Shown in pieces: positions 8,701-15,151 of a stretch of 27,513 nucleotides of DNA. The notes below the pieces were generated by a model. It was given only the letters and a program-made list of their open reading frames with translations, made no database searches and was not told where the DNA came from. The stretch is from a virus: positions 1 to 27,513 of the IMG/VR virus record IMGVR_UViG_3300049215_000852; one strand, 5' to 3'. Positions within the stretch are counted from its first letter, which is position 1; the number at the start of each line of letters is the position of its first letter. The translations under genes and the position numbers were made by a program.

Positions 8701-9350
8701 TCCACGCGACGGCCAATGGCACCGGCTCCGGCCTCTCCGGCACGGGCGGACTCACCGGCCACGGCATCCTGGCGACCGGCGGCGCCACGAGCGGCAGCGG
8801 CTTCAAGGGCGTCGCGCCGACGAGCGGCTCGGGCGCCAGCTTCACCGGCGCGGGTACGTTCCACGGCCTCCATTTGATCGCCGGCGCAACGGGCAATGGC
8901 CTGACGATCGTCGCCGGGTCGACGAGCGGCCTCGGCGTCGCGATCACGACCACGAGCGGCGACGGCGTCTCGATCCTCCCCACCAACGGCAACGCCGTTA
9001 CCGCGGCCGGCCAGGGCGTCAACAAGAGCGGCGCCGTCTTCACCGGGGGCAGCGGCACCGGGACCGGCATCGTGGGCAACATCTCCGGCAACATCGCCGG
9101 CACGGTCACCGTGGGCGGCTACGCGAGCAATCAGGACCCCGCGACTCTCGTGTGGGCCGGCCAGGGCGTCAACGGCCTCACCTATTCGGTCCTCATGCGA
9201 GCGATCGCCGCGGAGGCCCTTGGCAACGTCGTCGAGACGACCGACGGCACCGCGACGTCGATCTACGACGCGGGGGACACCAACAACAGCAACCCGGCTC
9301 GGATCACCTCGGCCCAAACCGCGACCACGCGCACGGTCACGCTCCACTGA
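5787..9350 (+). CDS. Large tail spike/fibre with parallel beta-helix and glycine-rich C-terminal repeats
   Basis: A 1187-residue surface protein. Residues 1-60 have the D-S-N-N-G-L-S-P-S-A-P motif that opens many right-handed beta-helix proteins. Helix rungs with N-N-S-F, S-G-N-S-L, S-G-N-T-F and V-S-G-N-S-F follow to about residue 395. Residues about 408-535 form an inserted beta-sandwich (L-A-I-Q-L-Q-L-A-K to N-A-L-L-Y-L-S-R-L-G), like a carbohydrate-binding jelly roll. A second rung series (V-V-K-N-N-V-V, V-K-N-N-I-L-A, Y-E-N-N-S-I) runs to about 750. Residues about 955-1110 are a Gly/Ser/Thr-rich repeat (G-H-G-I-L, G-S-G-F, G-N-G-L-T-I spaced 8-12 residues), as in triple-stranded fibre shafts. 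It probably binds or degrades host surface polysaccharide. No catalytic residues can be assigned. Its place inside the connector module is unusual. Confidence 0.8.
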   Translation: MPKSVYLSNTTGYNGYGAASDSNNGLSPSAPVATGAHAVTLLSAGDTLVLNNTTTPYQIDDGSGNGLNLGSIGVTVTGDPNFVNPGDKTTWAIIQGTGGSNRLVNLNGITVPVVLQYVALDGQNAGYDLIQPHNVSAGLTCDHVWFKNVTGRNCIAAPSGTGNVIAITNCQFDSTVTKLIATNNSYASLTISGCTASGNSGELLSQFPGNGNTVTSLTISNNSFTSFTGYPFHLKGGTITSFSCTFNTFNNSYGGVFVDFAAPITFTHFHFDSNTNTGTSTQPMLYAWNFTCTDGSISNNTASCSAGGVLVRAELASGITMSGNSLTVPLGVTADAAYLGPIGTNWTISGNTFTILTASSIHGLLIGSDGYLTDFNNSGGSITNQNLFDVSGNSFLAQQVTTSALTQSSRSSNVLAIQLQLAKHGNPTGAVTVAFYTNSAGAPGTLIGTATTTIGASSLTTSLQPFEFYFNTPANLPAATTEIISVTVTGGAVDSNNYFIVGRNATTTGGIYSTASTLNGSYTAQSSNALLYLSRLGTVPTGLVVKNNVVQATETGTTTVHGILAGSITAGTFDSNRVKDTSLCICVKDSANLEVKNNILATNYSSQAPIQDKGSRACTYENNSISNTSGASSACVMFEPDGNLGVNAWVADSTTIVQNNAIRGSASSGVGYIYLFLANTLGTSPTPTIRTNGIDNRANVTIQSPSYATWAAWTGAGFDAGSFNSDLLLTNDTNPYLPADFVPTLSSPLLFAGRNNITSVPVDFNGTERNANGDIGAVVYAAATNDIVCRVNSMPGGGFAYALLSTVNGGQMENLSTRATEVYASANYPKYAVTLKQQGSGPRWVGSTPYWIQQSFLNQDCRYTSVSAGTISEADHSADDPTIATKVWWSGTGQYVPPQTDSSGRPQSNMVQCGGSAVAAGAIPNAAAGAANGIPINGTNTGPVSWSGGWTITNSTGHALALSSTGGNGDGLHATANGTGSGLSGTGGLTGHGILATGGATSGSGFKGVAPTSGSGASFTGAGTFHGLHLIAGATGNGLTIVAGSTSGLGVAITTTSGDGVSILPTNGNAVTAAGQGVNKSGAVFTGGSGTGTGIVGNISGNIAGTVTVGGYASNQDPATLVWAGQGVNGLTYSVLMRAIAAEALGNVVETTDGTATSIYDAGDTNNSNPARITSAQTATTRTVTLH

Positions 9351-9871
9351 TGGGATACGAGCGCAGCTTTCGCCGGTTCAGCGTTTGGCTCCGCGCGTAT
9401 TTCGTTCCGTCCACCGTCGCGCCCCCGAAGCAATCGGAGTTCGAAATCTCGCTCTTCACGGGCCTCACGCGTTGCCGTGCGATCAACGCGATAGTCGGAA
9501 CCAATATCTTCCCGTTCAACGTCCCCGAGGTCGTCACGGCCCCGTCGCTCACGTACCAAATCCTCGGCCTCCCGCGGGAGATGCAGCTCGACGGCCCCAG
9601 CGGCATCGCTCGCGCCATGGTGCGCCTGATCGCCCGTTCGCGATCCGAGACCGGCGCCGACGACGTCAAAACGATCCGCACGGCCCTCCGGCTCATGCTC
9701 ACACCGCAACCGGAGATCGTCCCTCGGCCGTTCTTCGGTACCGCGATCCACGGCGCGATCTTTTTGAACGAGGCCGACGCCTACGAGGAGCCGGCCGACA
9801 GCAGCGACCTCGGCACCCACATGTGCGTTTGCGACTTCGCCTTTCGATACGCCGAATCCAACGGAGCTTGA
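9350..9871 (+). CDS. Tail completion protein, DUF3168-like
   Basis: A 173-residue protein whose ATG overlaps the tail spike stop (TGATG). The middle follows the DUF3168/lambda gpU-gp17-like pattern: A-I-V-G-T-N-I-F-P-F-N-V-P, then S-L-T-Y-Q-I-L and L-D-G-P-S-G-I-A-R-A-M-V-R-L-I-A-R-S, then a helix D-V-K-T-I-R-T-A-L-R-L-M-L. Proteins of this type cap the tail tube end facing the head. The position directly before the tail tube genes agrees. The C-terminal part after residue 125 is acidic. Assignment rests on pattern recognition and position, not on a profile search. Confidence 0.7.
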   Translation: MGYERSFRRFSVWLRAYFVPSTVAPPKQSEFEISLFTGLTRCRAINAIVGTNIFPFNVPEVVTAPSLTYQILGLPREMQLDGPSGIARAMVRLIARSRSETGADDVKTIRTALRLMLTPQPEIVPRPFFGTAIHGAIFLNEADAYEEPADSSDLGTHMCVCDFAFRYAESNGA

Positions 9872-9874
9872 GCC

Positions 9875-10297
9875 ATGGCCGTCAAAAACCCCGGCTTGGG
9901 GACAATCCTTCAACTCTCGATCAGCTCGACTTACACCAACGTCGCGCAGCGCGTCTCGCTCGACGGGCCCGAGCTCGCGGTCGGTACCGCCAACACGACC
10001 GACCTCGACGGCACCGTGGAAACCTATCGCCCCACGCTCCCCGACTCCGGCGAGCTCAGCGGCACGCTTTACTACGATCCCCAGGACAGCACACATAGCG
10101 CGCTCTTCTCCGCGGTCACGGCCCCGTCGCAAACGCTCAACTTGTGGAAACTCAAGTTCACCGATGCCGCGGCATCGATCCTCGCGTTCTCGGGGATCCT
10201 CACCAAGTTCAAGCCCACCGGCATGACGAAGGACGGCAACCTCAGCGCTGACTTTTCCATCAAGGTCAGCGGCACGCCGGTTATGACCCACAGTTAA
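9875..10297 (+). CDS. Tail tube protein, copy 1
   Basis: The 140-residue major tail protein that polymerises in rings to form the DNA channel of a non-contractile tail. It has the short tube-protein plan: N-terminal arm with L-Q-L-S-I-S, a loop with V-S-L-D-G-P-E-L, then D-S-G-E-L-S-G-T-L-Y-Y-D-P, W-K-L-K-F-T-D, and a final strand pair with F-K-P-T-G-M and F-S-I-K-V-S-G. It starts 4 bases after the tail completion stop with GGAGCTTGAG in front. About 85% of positions match the next gene, counted by eye. It is two residues shorter in the loop after Y-Y-D-P-Q. Confidence 0.87.
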   Translation: MAVKNPGLGTILQLSISSTYTNVAQRVSLDGPELAVGTANTTDLDGTVETYRPTLPDSGELSGTLYYDPQDSTHSALFSAVTAPSQTLNLWKLKFTDAAASILAFSGILTKFKPTGMTKDGNLSADFSIKVSGTPVMTHS

Positions 10298-10342
10298 CCC
10301 TCGCCCCTCTCACACTCTCATCCCACAACTCGGGAGCTCACG

Positions 10343-10771
10343 ATGGCCGTCAAAAACCCCGGCTTGGGGACCGTTCTACAGCTCAAGATCAGCATGACGT
10401 ACACCCCGGTGTCTCAGCGCGTCTCGCTCGACGGCCCCGAGCTCGCGGTGGGCACCGCGAACACGACCGACCTCGACGGCACCGTGGAGACCTACCGGCC
10501 CACGATCCCCGACAGCGGCGAGCTCAGCGGCACGCTCTATTACGACCCGCAAGAGGCGAGCACGACTCACTCGACGATGTTCACCGCGATCACCGCACCG
10601 TCGCAAACGTTGAACCTCTGGAAGCTCATCTTCACCGACTCGGTTGCGTCGACCCTCTCATTCTCGGGCATCCTCACGAAGTTCAAGCCCACGGGCATGA
10701 CGAAGGATGGCAACCTCAGCGCTGACTTCACTATCAAAGTCAGCGGCTCGCCGGTCATGACCCACACGTGA
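10343..10771 (+). CDS. Tail tube protein, copy 2
   Basis: A 142-residue paralogue of the preceding gene. Differences cluster in the N-terminal arm (residues 11-24, e.g. S to K and N to P) and in the loop after Y-Y-D-P-Q, where this copy has two more residues. The central block V-S-L-D-G-P-E-L to V-E-T-Y-R-P-T is identical. Both reading frames are intact and conserved to the last residues, so neither copy looks decayed. GGGAG at 10331-10335 precedes the ATG. The two may assemble into a mixed tube, or serve as major tube and tail terminator/initiator variants. This is inference, and the downstream chaperone and tape measure genes could serve either copy. Confidence 0.87.
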   Translation: MAVKNPGLGTVLQLKISMTYTPVSQRVSLDGPELAVGTANTTDLDGTVETYRPTIPDSGELSGTLYYDPQEASTTHSTMFTAITAPSQTLNLWKLIFTDSVASTLSFSGILTKFKPTGMTKDGNLSADFTIKVSGSPVMTHT

Positions 10772-10851
10772 GATCGCGCCGCGGTCGCGCAGCTTCCGTC
10801 CGTCCCCGATCGATTCGCGAACGTTTAATCACCCTTCAGGGCTCGATCCCC

Positions 10852-11220
10852 ATGCTCTCCCGCGAACAGATTTTCGCCGCGCCCGATATCAAGACGGAAA
10901 AGGTCGACGTCCCCGAATGGGGCGGCCACGTGTTCGTGCGCGTGATGAACGGTTACGAGCGCCAGGCGTTCGAGGAGAAGCAACAGGAGCTCAAGCTCCA
11001 CAGCTTCCGCGAGCGGCTCGCCGTCACGGCCATTTGCGACGAGTCGGGCAAGCTCCTCTTCACCCCGGCCGACGTCGAAGCGCTCCGCGCCAAGAGTAGC
11101 GGCGTGCTCACGCGCATTGCCGACGTCGTCTTGAAACTCAACGGCATCGGCCCCTCGGCCGTCGAAGCCGCGGAAAAAAACTCCGAGAGCACCCGCTCCG
11201 ACTCTTCTGTTTCAAGCTAG
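10852..11220 (+). CDS. Tail assembly chaperone, G-type product
   Basis: A 122-residue product from the ATG at 10852. An upstream in-frame GTG at 10768 overlaps the tube gene stop and gives an unlikely Arg-rich leader. It matches the lambda gpG role: an acidic/helical protein between tail tube and tape measure that coats the tape measure during assembly. Seen: W-G-G-H-V-F-V-R-V-M near residue 24, then a helical stretch L-R-A-K-S-S-G-V-L-T-R-I-A-D-V-V-L-K-L-N-G near the end, as in phage tail chaperones. The reading frame passes a slippery A-AAA-AAC at 11175-11181 and stops at TAG 11218-11220. It is expected to be the major product, with a minority shifting frame. Confidence 0.82.
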   Translation: MLSREQIFAAPDIKTEKVDVPEWGGHVFVRVMNGYERQAFEEKQQELKLHSFRERLAVTAICDESGKLLFTPADVEALRAKSSGVLTRIADVVLKLNGIGPSAVEAAEKNSESTRSDSSVSS

Positions 11221-11516
11221 CGCTCCGGCTCGGGTGCACCGTTAAAGAGCTCCTCACGCGCCTCGACTCGGCCGAGTTAACCGAGTGGATCGCGTTCGAC
11301 TCGATCGAGCATCTCCCCGACGAGTTTTGGTGCGCGGCCATGCTAGCGCAAACGATGGCCAACGCATGGTCGACCAAGGGGGGTTACAAGATCGCCGATT
11401 TCCTCCCCCACAAGGGGACCGGCGATGACTCGGACGTCCAACCGGCCGAGGTCGGACTCAGCTACGCGCACGCGTTAATGTCCATCATGAGCGCGCGAGA
11501 GAAACACGATGGCTGA
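10852..11516 (+). CDS. Tail assembly chaperone GT fusion by -1 frameshift (join 10852..11181, 11181..11516)
   Basis: A slip at the heptamer gives a predicted 221-residue fusion. The second part, read in the -1 frame from 11181 to the TGA at 11514-11516, contains L-R-L-G-C-T-V-K-E-L-L-T-R-L followed by A-E-L-T-E-W-I-A-F and, later, Y-K-I-A-D-F-L-P. That is the characteristic lambda gpT/minor tail assembly pattern. The T frame has no good start codon of its own near its beginning and would be unread without the shift. Its stop overlaps the tape measure start at 11509, so the fusion, tape measure and tail tube are in the classical order. The protein homology makes this much stronger than a slippery heptamer alone. 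Confidence 0.85.
11175..11237 (+). promoter_or_regulatory. Programmed -1 ribosomal frameshift signal
   Basis: The slippery heptamer A-AAA-AAC at 11175-11181 is in the correct frame (GAA AAA AAC) within a run of seven A. Seven bases later a perfect 7-bp stem can form between GCACCCG (11189-11195) and CGGGTGC (11231-11237), with a 35-base loop containing the 0-frame stop codon. Spacing is in the usual stimulatory range. An alternative 5-bp pairing CCGAG/CTCGG shares the 3' arm. Confidence 0.8.
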
Positions 11517-13782
11517 TATCTCGGCCGCAATCGGCGAGCTCGCCCTCACCGCGGCGAGCGCGAAGATTGCGCTTGATGCCTTCGACCACTCCGCGCGCGG
11601 CGCGAACAGCGACCTTCGCCAGCTCGACTCCTCCATCGAGCGGCTCACGTCGGCGATGCGCGACCTCCAAAGCTCGATCAACGTCGCGCACCAGGCCGGC
11701 CCGAGCTCGAGCAGCTCGAGCACCGCGAAGGAGAGCGCGGAGAACAGCCAGGCGATTGCCCAGGTCGCCGCGAGCATCTCCAACGCCGCGGGCCCGCTCC
11801 AACGCCTCGGCGCGACGATGGTCGGCATGGTGAACCAGGTCGGCGGCACCATCACCACGCTCGCGCGCCGAATTGACGCGTCGATGAAATTCGACACCTC
11901 CATCACTGCGCTCGACAAGCTCCGGGAGTCCGCCTCGAACAACTTCCGAAAGATGCTCATCGACGCGGGCAAAGCCGCACTCGCGATCCAGAACTACTTC
12001 TCCAGCTCGGGCGACGTCGCCCGCCACAGCCTGATGCAGCTCACCGGATCCAACTTCGGGCCCGCGGTCTCGTCGGCGCTGACGCTCAACCGCGCCGTGG
12101 GCGCGATCCGCCCGACCACCGTCTCCGCAACGGGCGCCGTCGTCGCGTTCGGCCGGCAGCTCTTGATTGCGCTCGGCGTGTTCGGCGTGGCGTTCAAGGT
12201 CGTTCAGTTCTTCCACACGGCCATTGGCGAAGCGAGCGCGTTCTCCGAAACGATCGACAAGGTAAACACCGTCTTTGGCGCCGCGGCCGGCACGATCCTT
12301 TCGCAGTCCGACGCGATGGCCGCGAAGTTCGGAATCGCCAAGCGCGAATTCTCGGACGCGGCGGCGTCGATCGGTGAGATGGGCCTGGCCGCGCGCATGA
12401 GCCAAAAGGATGCGGCGGCATTCGGCGTCCAATTCGCCAAGCTCGCGGCCGACTTCGCCTCCCAGGACAACTTGAGCTTCGAAGAGGCGGCGGCAAAGCT
12501 CCGCTCCGCGCTCGCCGGCGAGAGCGAACCTCTTCGACGTTACGGCGTGCTCATCGACGAGGATACGGTCAAGCTCTACGCCTACGCGTCGGGCCTCGCG
12601 AAGGCCGGCCACGAGCTCACCAACAGCCAGAAAGTGCAAGCCCGCGCGGCGCTGATCATGCAGGGCCTCTCGCGCGTGCAAGGCGACCTCGAGCGAACGT
12701 CCGGATCCGCCGCGAACCAGTTCCGCCGCGCAGGGGGCGGACTCACCAACTTCGCGCAGATCGTCGGCTCACTCCTCTTGCCCGCGGTCAAGCAAGCGCT
12801 CGCCAGCTTCAACGAGCTCCTCGCGACGACGATTGAGGTTTTTGAAAACAACAAGGGCACCTTCGCCGGTTGGGCCGGGAACATCGCCGAGGCGTTCGAT
12901 ACGGTCGCCATGGTCGCCCGCAACTTCGGCGACGTGTGGGAGATCGTCAAGCTCACCGCGATCGAGAAGCTCTCGAACGTCATGGCCTACCTGGAGTCGT
13001 TCCGCGACTCGCTCGGCATCATCGGCTCTTGGATCAAAGACAACTGGATGGAGATCCTGGCCAACGCGTTCAACGACATTGGCCAGTATTTTCTGAACCT
13101 CGGTTTCAACGCCACCAAGCTCTACGTGGCGCTCAAGGACCTCTTCGCCGGCAAGGGCTTCAACTTCGACTGGACGCCGTTGCTCACCAACTTCAAGACG
13201 GTGGCAATGGAGCTCCCCGAGTTGATGAAGCCGGCGACGGTCTCCATGGAAGAGGGGATCGATGCGGCCATGGCGCGCATCGCCGAGCGGGAGGCCAAGC
13301 TCGCGGCCCAGCTCAAGGCCAACGCCGAGAAGTCGGCGGGCGGCGCCGGCTCCGGTGCGGCCGCGGCATCCGAGCGATTGCTCGAGCTCTCCAAAAAGGT
13401 CAAAGAGTACATCGACGATGCAAAAACACCCCTGGATAAGTTCCAGGAGAAGATTAAGGACCTTCAGGAAATGCGCGCGGCCAAGCTGATCGACGATGCG
13501 ACGTTCAACAAGGTCGCCGGCGGCGCGGCGCAGGAATTCGCTCGCGACTCCAACGAAGGCCGGAAACCCTACGCCGGCGCCCTCACCGCCAACTCCCGCG
13601 AGGCCCGGAGCGCGATCCTCGAGCATCGCATGGCCGGCGATCGCGACCCGGTGAAACAGGTCGAAAAAGCGATCCGCGAACAGACCGCGATTCAGAAAGA
13701 GCAGCTCGTCGGAATCAAGCGGCTCAGCGACATCCTCGGAAGCAAAGAGAAAACTGAGAAAGAGCTCGGCCTCCCCCTCTAA
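11509..13782 (+). CDS. Tail tape measure protein
   Basis: A 757-residue protein that sets tail length and is extruded during DNA ejection. The N-terminal 130 residues are helical with a Ser/Ala-rich linker. A hydrophobic segment lies at about 210-235 (L-L-I-A-L-G-V-F-G-V-A-F). Residues about 285-425 carry the tape-measure core (A-A-S-I-G-E-M-G-L, S-F-E-E-A-A-A-K-L-R-S-A-L-A-G-E, Q-F-R-R-A-G-G-G-L). The rest is coiled-coil-like and charged. With the rule of about 0.15 nm per residue, the tail would be near 110 nm, short to medium for a siphovirus. The ATG at 11509 overlaps the chaperone T stop, and the stop overlaps the next gene's ATG. Confidence 0.92.
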   Translation: MADISAAIGELALTAASAKIALDAFDHSARGANSDLRQLDSSIERLTSAMRDLQSSINVAHQAGPSSSSSSTAKESAENSQAIAQVAASISNAAGPLQRLGATMVGMVNQVGGTITTLARRIDASMKFDTSITALDKLRESASNNFRKMLIDAGKAALAIQNYFSSSGDVARHSLMQLTGSNFGPAVSSALTLNRAVGAIRPTTVSATGAVVAFGRQLLIALGVFGVAFKVVQFFHTAIGEASAFSETIDKVNTVFGAAAGTILSQSDAMAAKFGIAKREFSDAAASIGEMGLAARMSQKDAAAFGVQFAKLAADFASQDNLSFEEAAAKLRSALAGESEPLRRYGVLIDEDTVKLYAYASGLAKAGHELTNSQKVQARAALIMQGLSRVQGDLERTSGSAANQFRRAGGGLTNFAQIVGSLLLPAVKQALASFNELLATTIEVFENNKGTFAGWAGNIAEAFDTVAMVARNFGDVWEIVKLTAIEKLSNVMAYLESFRDSLGIIGSWIKDNWMEILANAFNDIGQYFLNLGFNATKLYVALKDLFAGKGFNFDWTPLLTNFKTVAMELPELMKPATVSMEEGIDAAMARIAEREAKLAAQLKANAEKSAGGAGSGAAAASERLLELSKKVKEYIDDAKTPLDKFQEKIKDLQEMRAAKLIDDATFNKVAGGAAQEFARDSNEGRKPYAGALTANSREARSAILEHRMAGDRDPVKQVEKAIREQTAIQKEQLVGIKRLSDILGSKEKTEKELGLPL

Positions 13783-14681
13783 TGCCCATCACCGTCATCC
13801 CGCAAAAGAACGGCTCGCGCTACTCAGTACGGCGAGACTGGACGCGCACGTACAAGCGCACGTGGAAGTGCGTTGTCACCGACGCGTTCGGCAATGCGAG
13901 CGGCAAGGATATCCCGCAGACGATCGCCAATAGCCTCCCCGTCGGCCTCGGCGATTTCTACACCAATAGCGACGATAGCGAGTTCGATGGCGGGAGTTTC
14001 TGTTGCCAGATCGACGTCGATCCGGAGGGAGCTACGGACGGCGCCTCGTGGATCGCGGTCGCGACCTATGAGCCATACGACCCGGTTCAATTCCCGGAAA
14101 ACCCACTCCTGACCCCGCTCGAGATCGAAGGCGGCTTCAATCCCTACGAAACCATCATCGACCGCGACCAGACCGGGGCCGCGGTCGTCAACAGTACCGG
14201 CGATCCCTTCGACCCCCCGCTAACCTCCGAGGATCCGCGGCCAAGCCTCACCATCGTGCGCAATGAGGCCACGATCGATTGGGGCTTGCTCTACATGTAC
14301 CGCAACGCGGTCAATAGCGACTTCTTTTGGGGCGCGCCCCCAACGTATGTGAAGGTCTCTCGCATCGCCCCCAAGCGCATGTGGAACCAATACCTTGCCA
14401 ACTTCGGAATCACCCCGGGCGGCTTCTATTGGAGCGTCACGTACGAATTCCAGTTCAACCCGCAAGGCTGGCATGCGTTCGTTCTCGATCAGGGCATGCG
14501 CAAGCTCGTGATGGGCAAGCCGCAACAAATCGCCTTCAACGGGATCCCGATCACCAGCCCGGCCTTGCTCGACGGCGCGGGCGGAGTACTCCCCGCCTCG
14601 GGCACGCCCGTGTTCAAAGAGTTCATCATCTATCCCGAGCTCGCGTTCGAAATCTTCAACCTCAACAACCCGGGCCCATGA
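13782..14681 (+). CDS. Tail tip module protein, unknown
   Basis: A 299-residue protein whose ATG overlaps the tape measure stop. Position directly after the tape measure is where distal tail (Dit-like) or tail hub proteins are encoded, but I do not recognise the sequence as one. It is rich in aromatic residues and Pro (R-D-W-T-R-T-Y-K-R-T-W-K-C near the start, V-T-Y-E-F-Q-F-N-P-Q-G-W-H-A-F near residue 220), with a strand-rich C-terminal half ending in L-A-F-E-I-F-N-L-N. No membrane segment. Cysteines C31, C73 and C74 are visible in the N-terminal third. A structural tail tip or baseplate role is inferred from position and composition. Confidence 0.75.
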   Translation: MPITVIPQKNGSRYSVRRDWTRTYKRTWKCVVTDAFGNASGKDIPQTIANSLPVGLGDFYTNSDDSEFDGGSFCCQIDVDPEGATDGASWIAVATYEPYDPVQFPENPLLTPLEIEGGFNPYETIIDRDQTGAAVVNSTGDPFDPPLTSEDPRPSLTIVRNEATIDWGLLYMYRNAVNSDFFWGAPPTYVKVSRIAPKRMWNQYLANFGITPGGFYWSVTYEFQFNPQGWHAFVLDQGMRKLVMGKPQQIAFNGIPITSPALLDGAGGVLPASGTPVFKEFIIYPELAFEIFNLNNPGP

Positions 14682-15151
14682 TCCTCGCCCTCCTCTTCGT
14701 CGCCCTCGCCGTCCTCGGCTCGCCCCGATCGCCGGATCACCTCTTCGCGCTCGTCTCCGGCCTGGCCGCTCTCGCATCCCTCGGCGCAGCAATGGCCGGC
14801 TTCTCGCGCGGCGATGCCAACCGCATCGGCCGGAGCGTGCGCGACAGCGAGCACCGCAACAAGGGATGGTCGCCCGTCCGCCGCGGCCGTTTCCCCGCGG
14901 GCGGGATCCTCGTGTTCCCGGTCAAGCTCACTGAGGACCTCGACGCACTCTCGGGCACCACGCCCGGAACCGCCGAGGCGAACCCAGCGACGTACGATGA
15001 CGACACCAACACGTACGACGTCGACACGTCGACCACGGTCAACGTCAACTCGAATTACTCGTCGAGCGTCGACAGCGGCACGATGATTTGGGTCGTTGTG
15101 TGGGGCGGCGGCAATCCCTGGCTCCTCACCGACGATTGCCCGAGCTCATGA
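14678..15151 (+). CDS. Small tail-module protein with hydrophobic N-terminus
   Basis: A 157-residue protein if translation begins at the ATG overlapping the previous stop (ATGA at 14678). This form has two hydrophobic stretches in the first 42 residues (M-I-L-A-L-L-F-V-A-L-A-V-L and L-F-A-L-V-S-G-L-A-A-L-A-S-L). A start at ATG 14792 gives a soluble 119-residue form beginning M-A-G-F-S-R-G-D-A-N-R-I, which looks more like short proteins I associate with planctomycete prophages. The overlap favours the long form. The C-terminal half is Thr/Asp/Ser-rich with a final I-W-V-V-V-W-G-G-G strand. It could be a membrane-active or virion protein. It is the only holin-like candidate in the structural module, and that is weak. 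Confidence 0.65.
   Translation: MILALLFVALAVLGSPRSPDHLFALVSGLAALASLGAAMAGFSRGDANRIGRSVRDSEHRNKGWSPVRRGRFPAGGILVFPVKLTEDLDALSGTTPGTAEANPATYDDDTNTYDVDTSTTVNVNSNYSSSVDSGTMIWVVVWGGGNPWLLTDDCPSS

Larger units (their letters stand above)
9875..10771 (+). repeat. Tandem duplication of the tail tube gene
   Basis: Two adjacent genes of 140 and 142 codons start with the same ten residues (M-A-V-K-N-P-G-L-G-T) and align end to end with roughly 20 substitutions and one two-residue gap. Each has its own ribosome binding site (GGAGCTTGAG and GGGAG), and the 45-base gap between them is not part of the repeat. Identity extends to DNA level in long blocks, for example around 10030 and 10490. Confidence 0.93.

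Noticed and set aside
7173-9347. Minus-strand 724-codon frame
   Set aside because: A GC-rich shadow of the tail spike gene: Arg/Gly/Val-rich, no domain pattern, and antisense to a coherent operon.
8150-9349. Long + strand frame before the tail completion gene
   Set aside because: The first 400 codons of this frame are an Arg/His-rich shadow of the tail spike. The real gene begins at the overlapping ATG at 9350.
10768-10851. Upstream extension of the tail chaperone to GTG 10768
   Set aside because: The added residues are Arg-rich, the start overlaps the tail tube stop, and the ATG at 10852 gives a normal-length chaperone.
13122-13626. Possible minus-strand genes opposite the tape measure
   Set aside because: Antisense frames in GC-rich DNA without start context. 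The + strand tape measure reads through with consistent composition.
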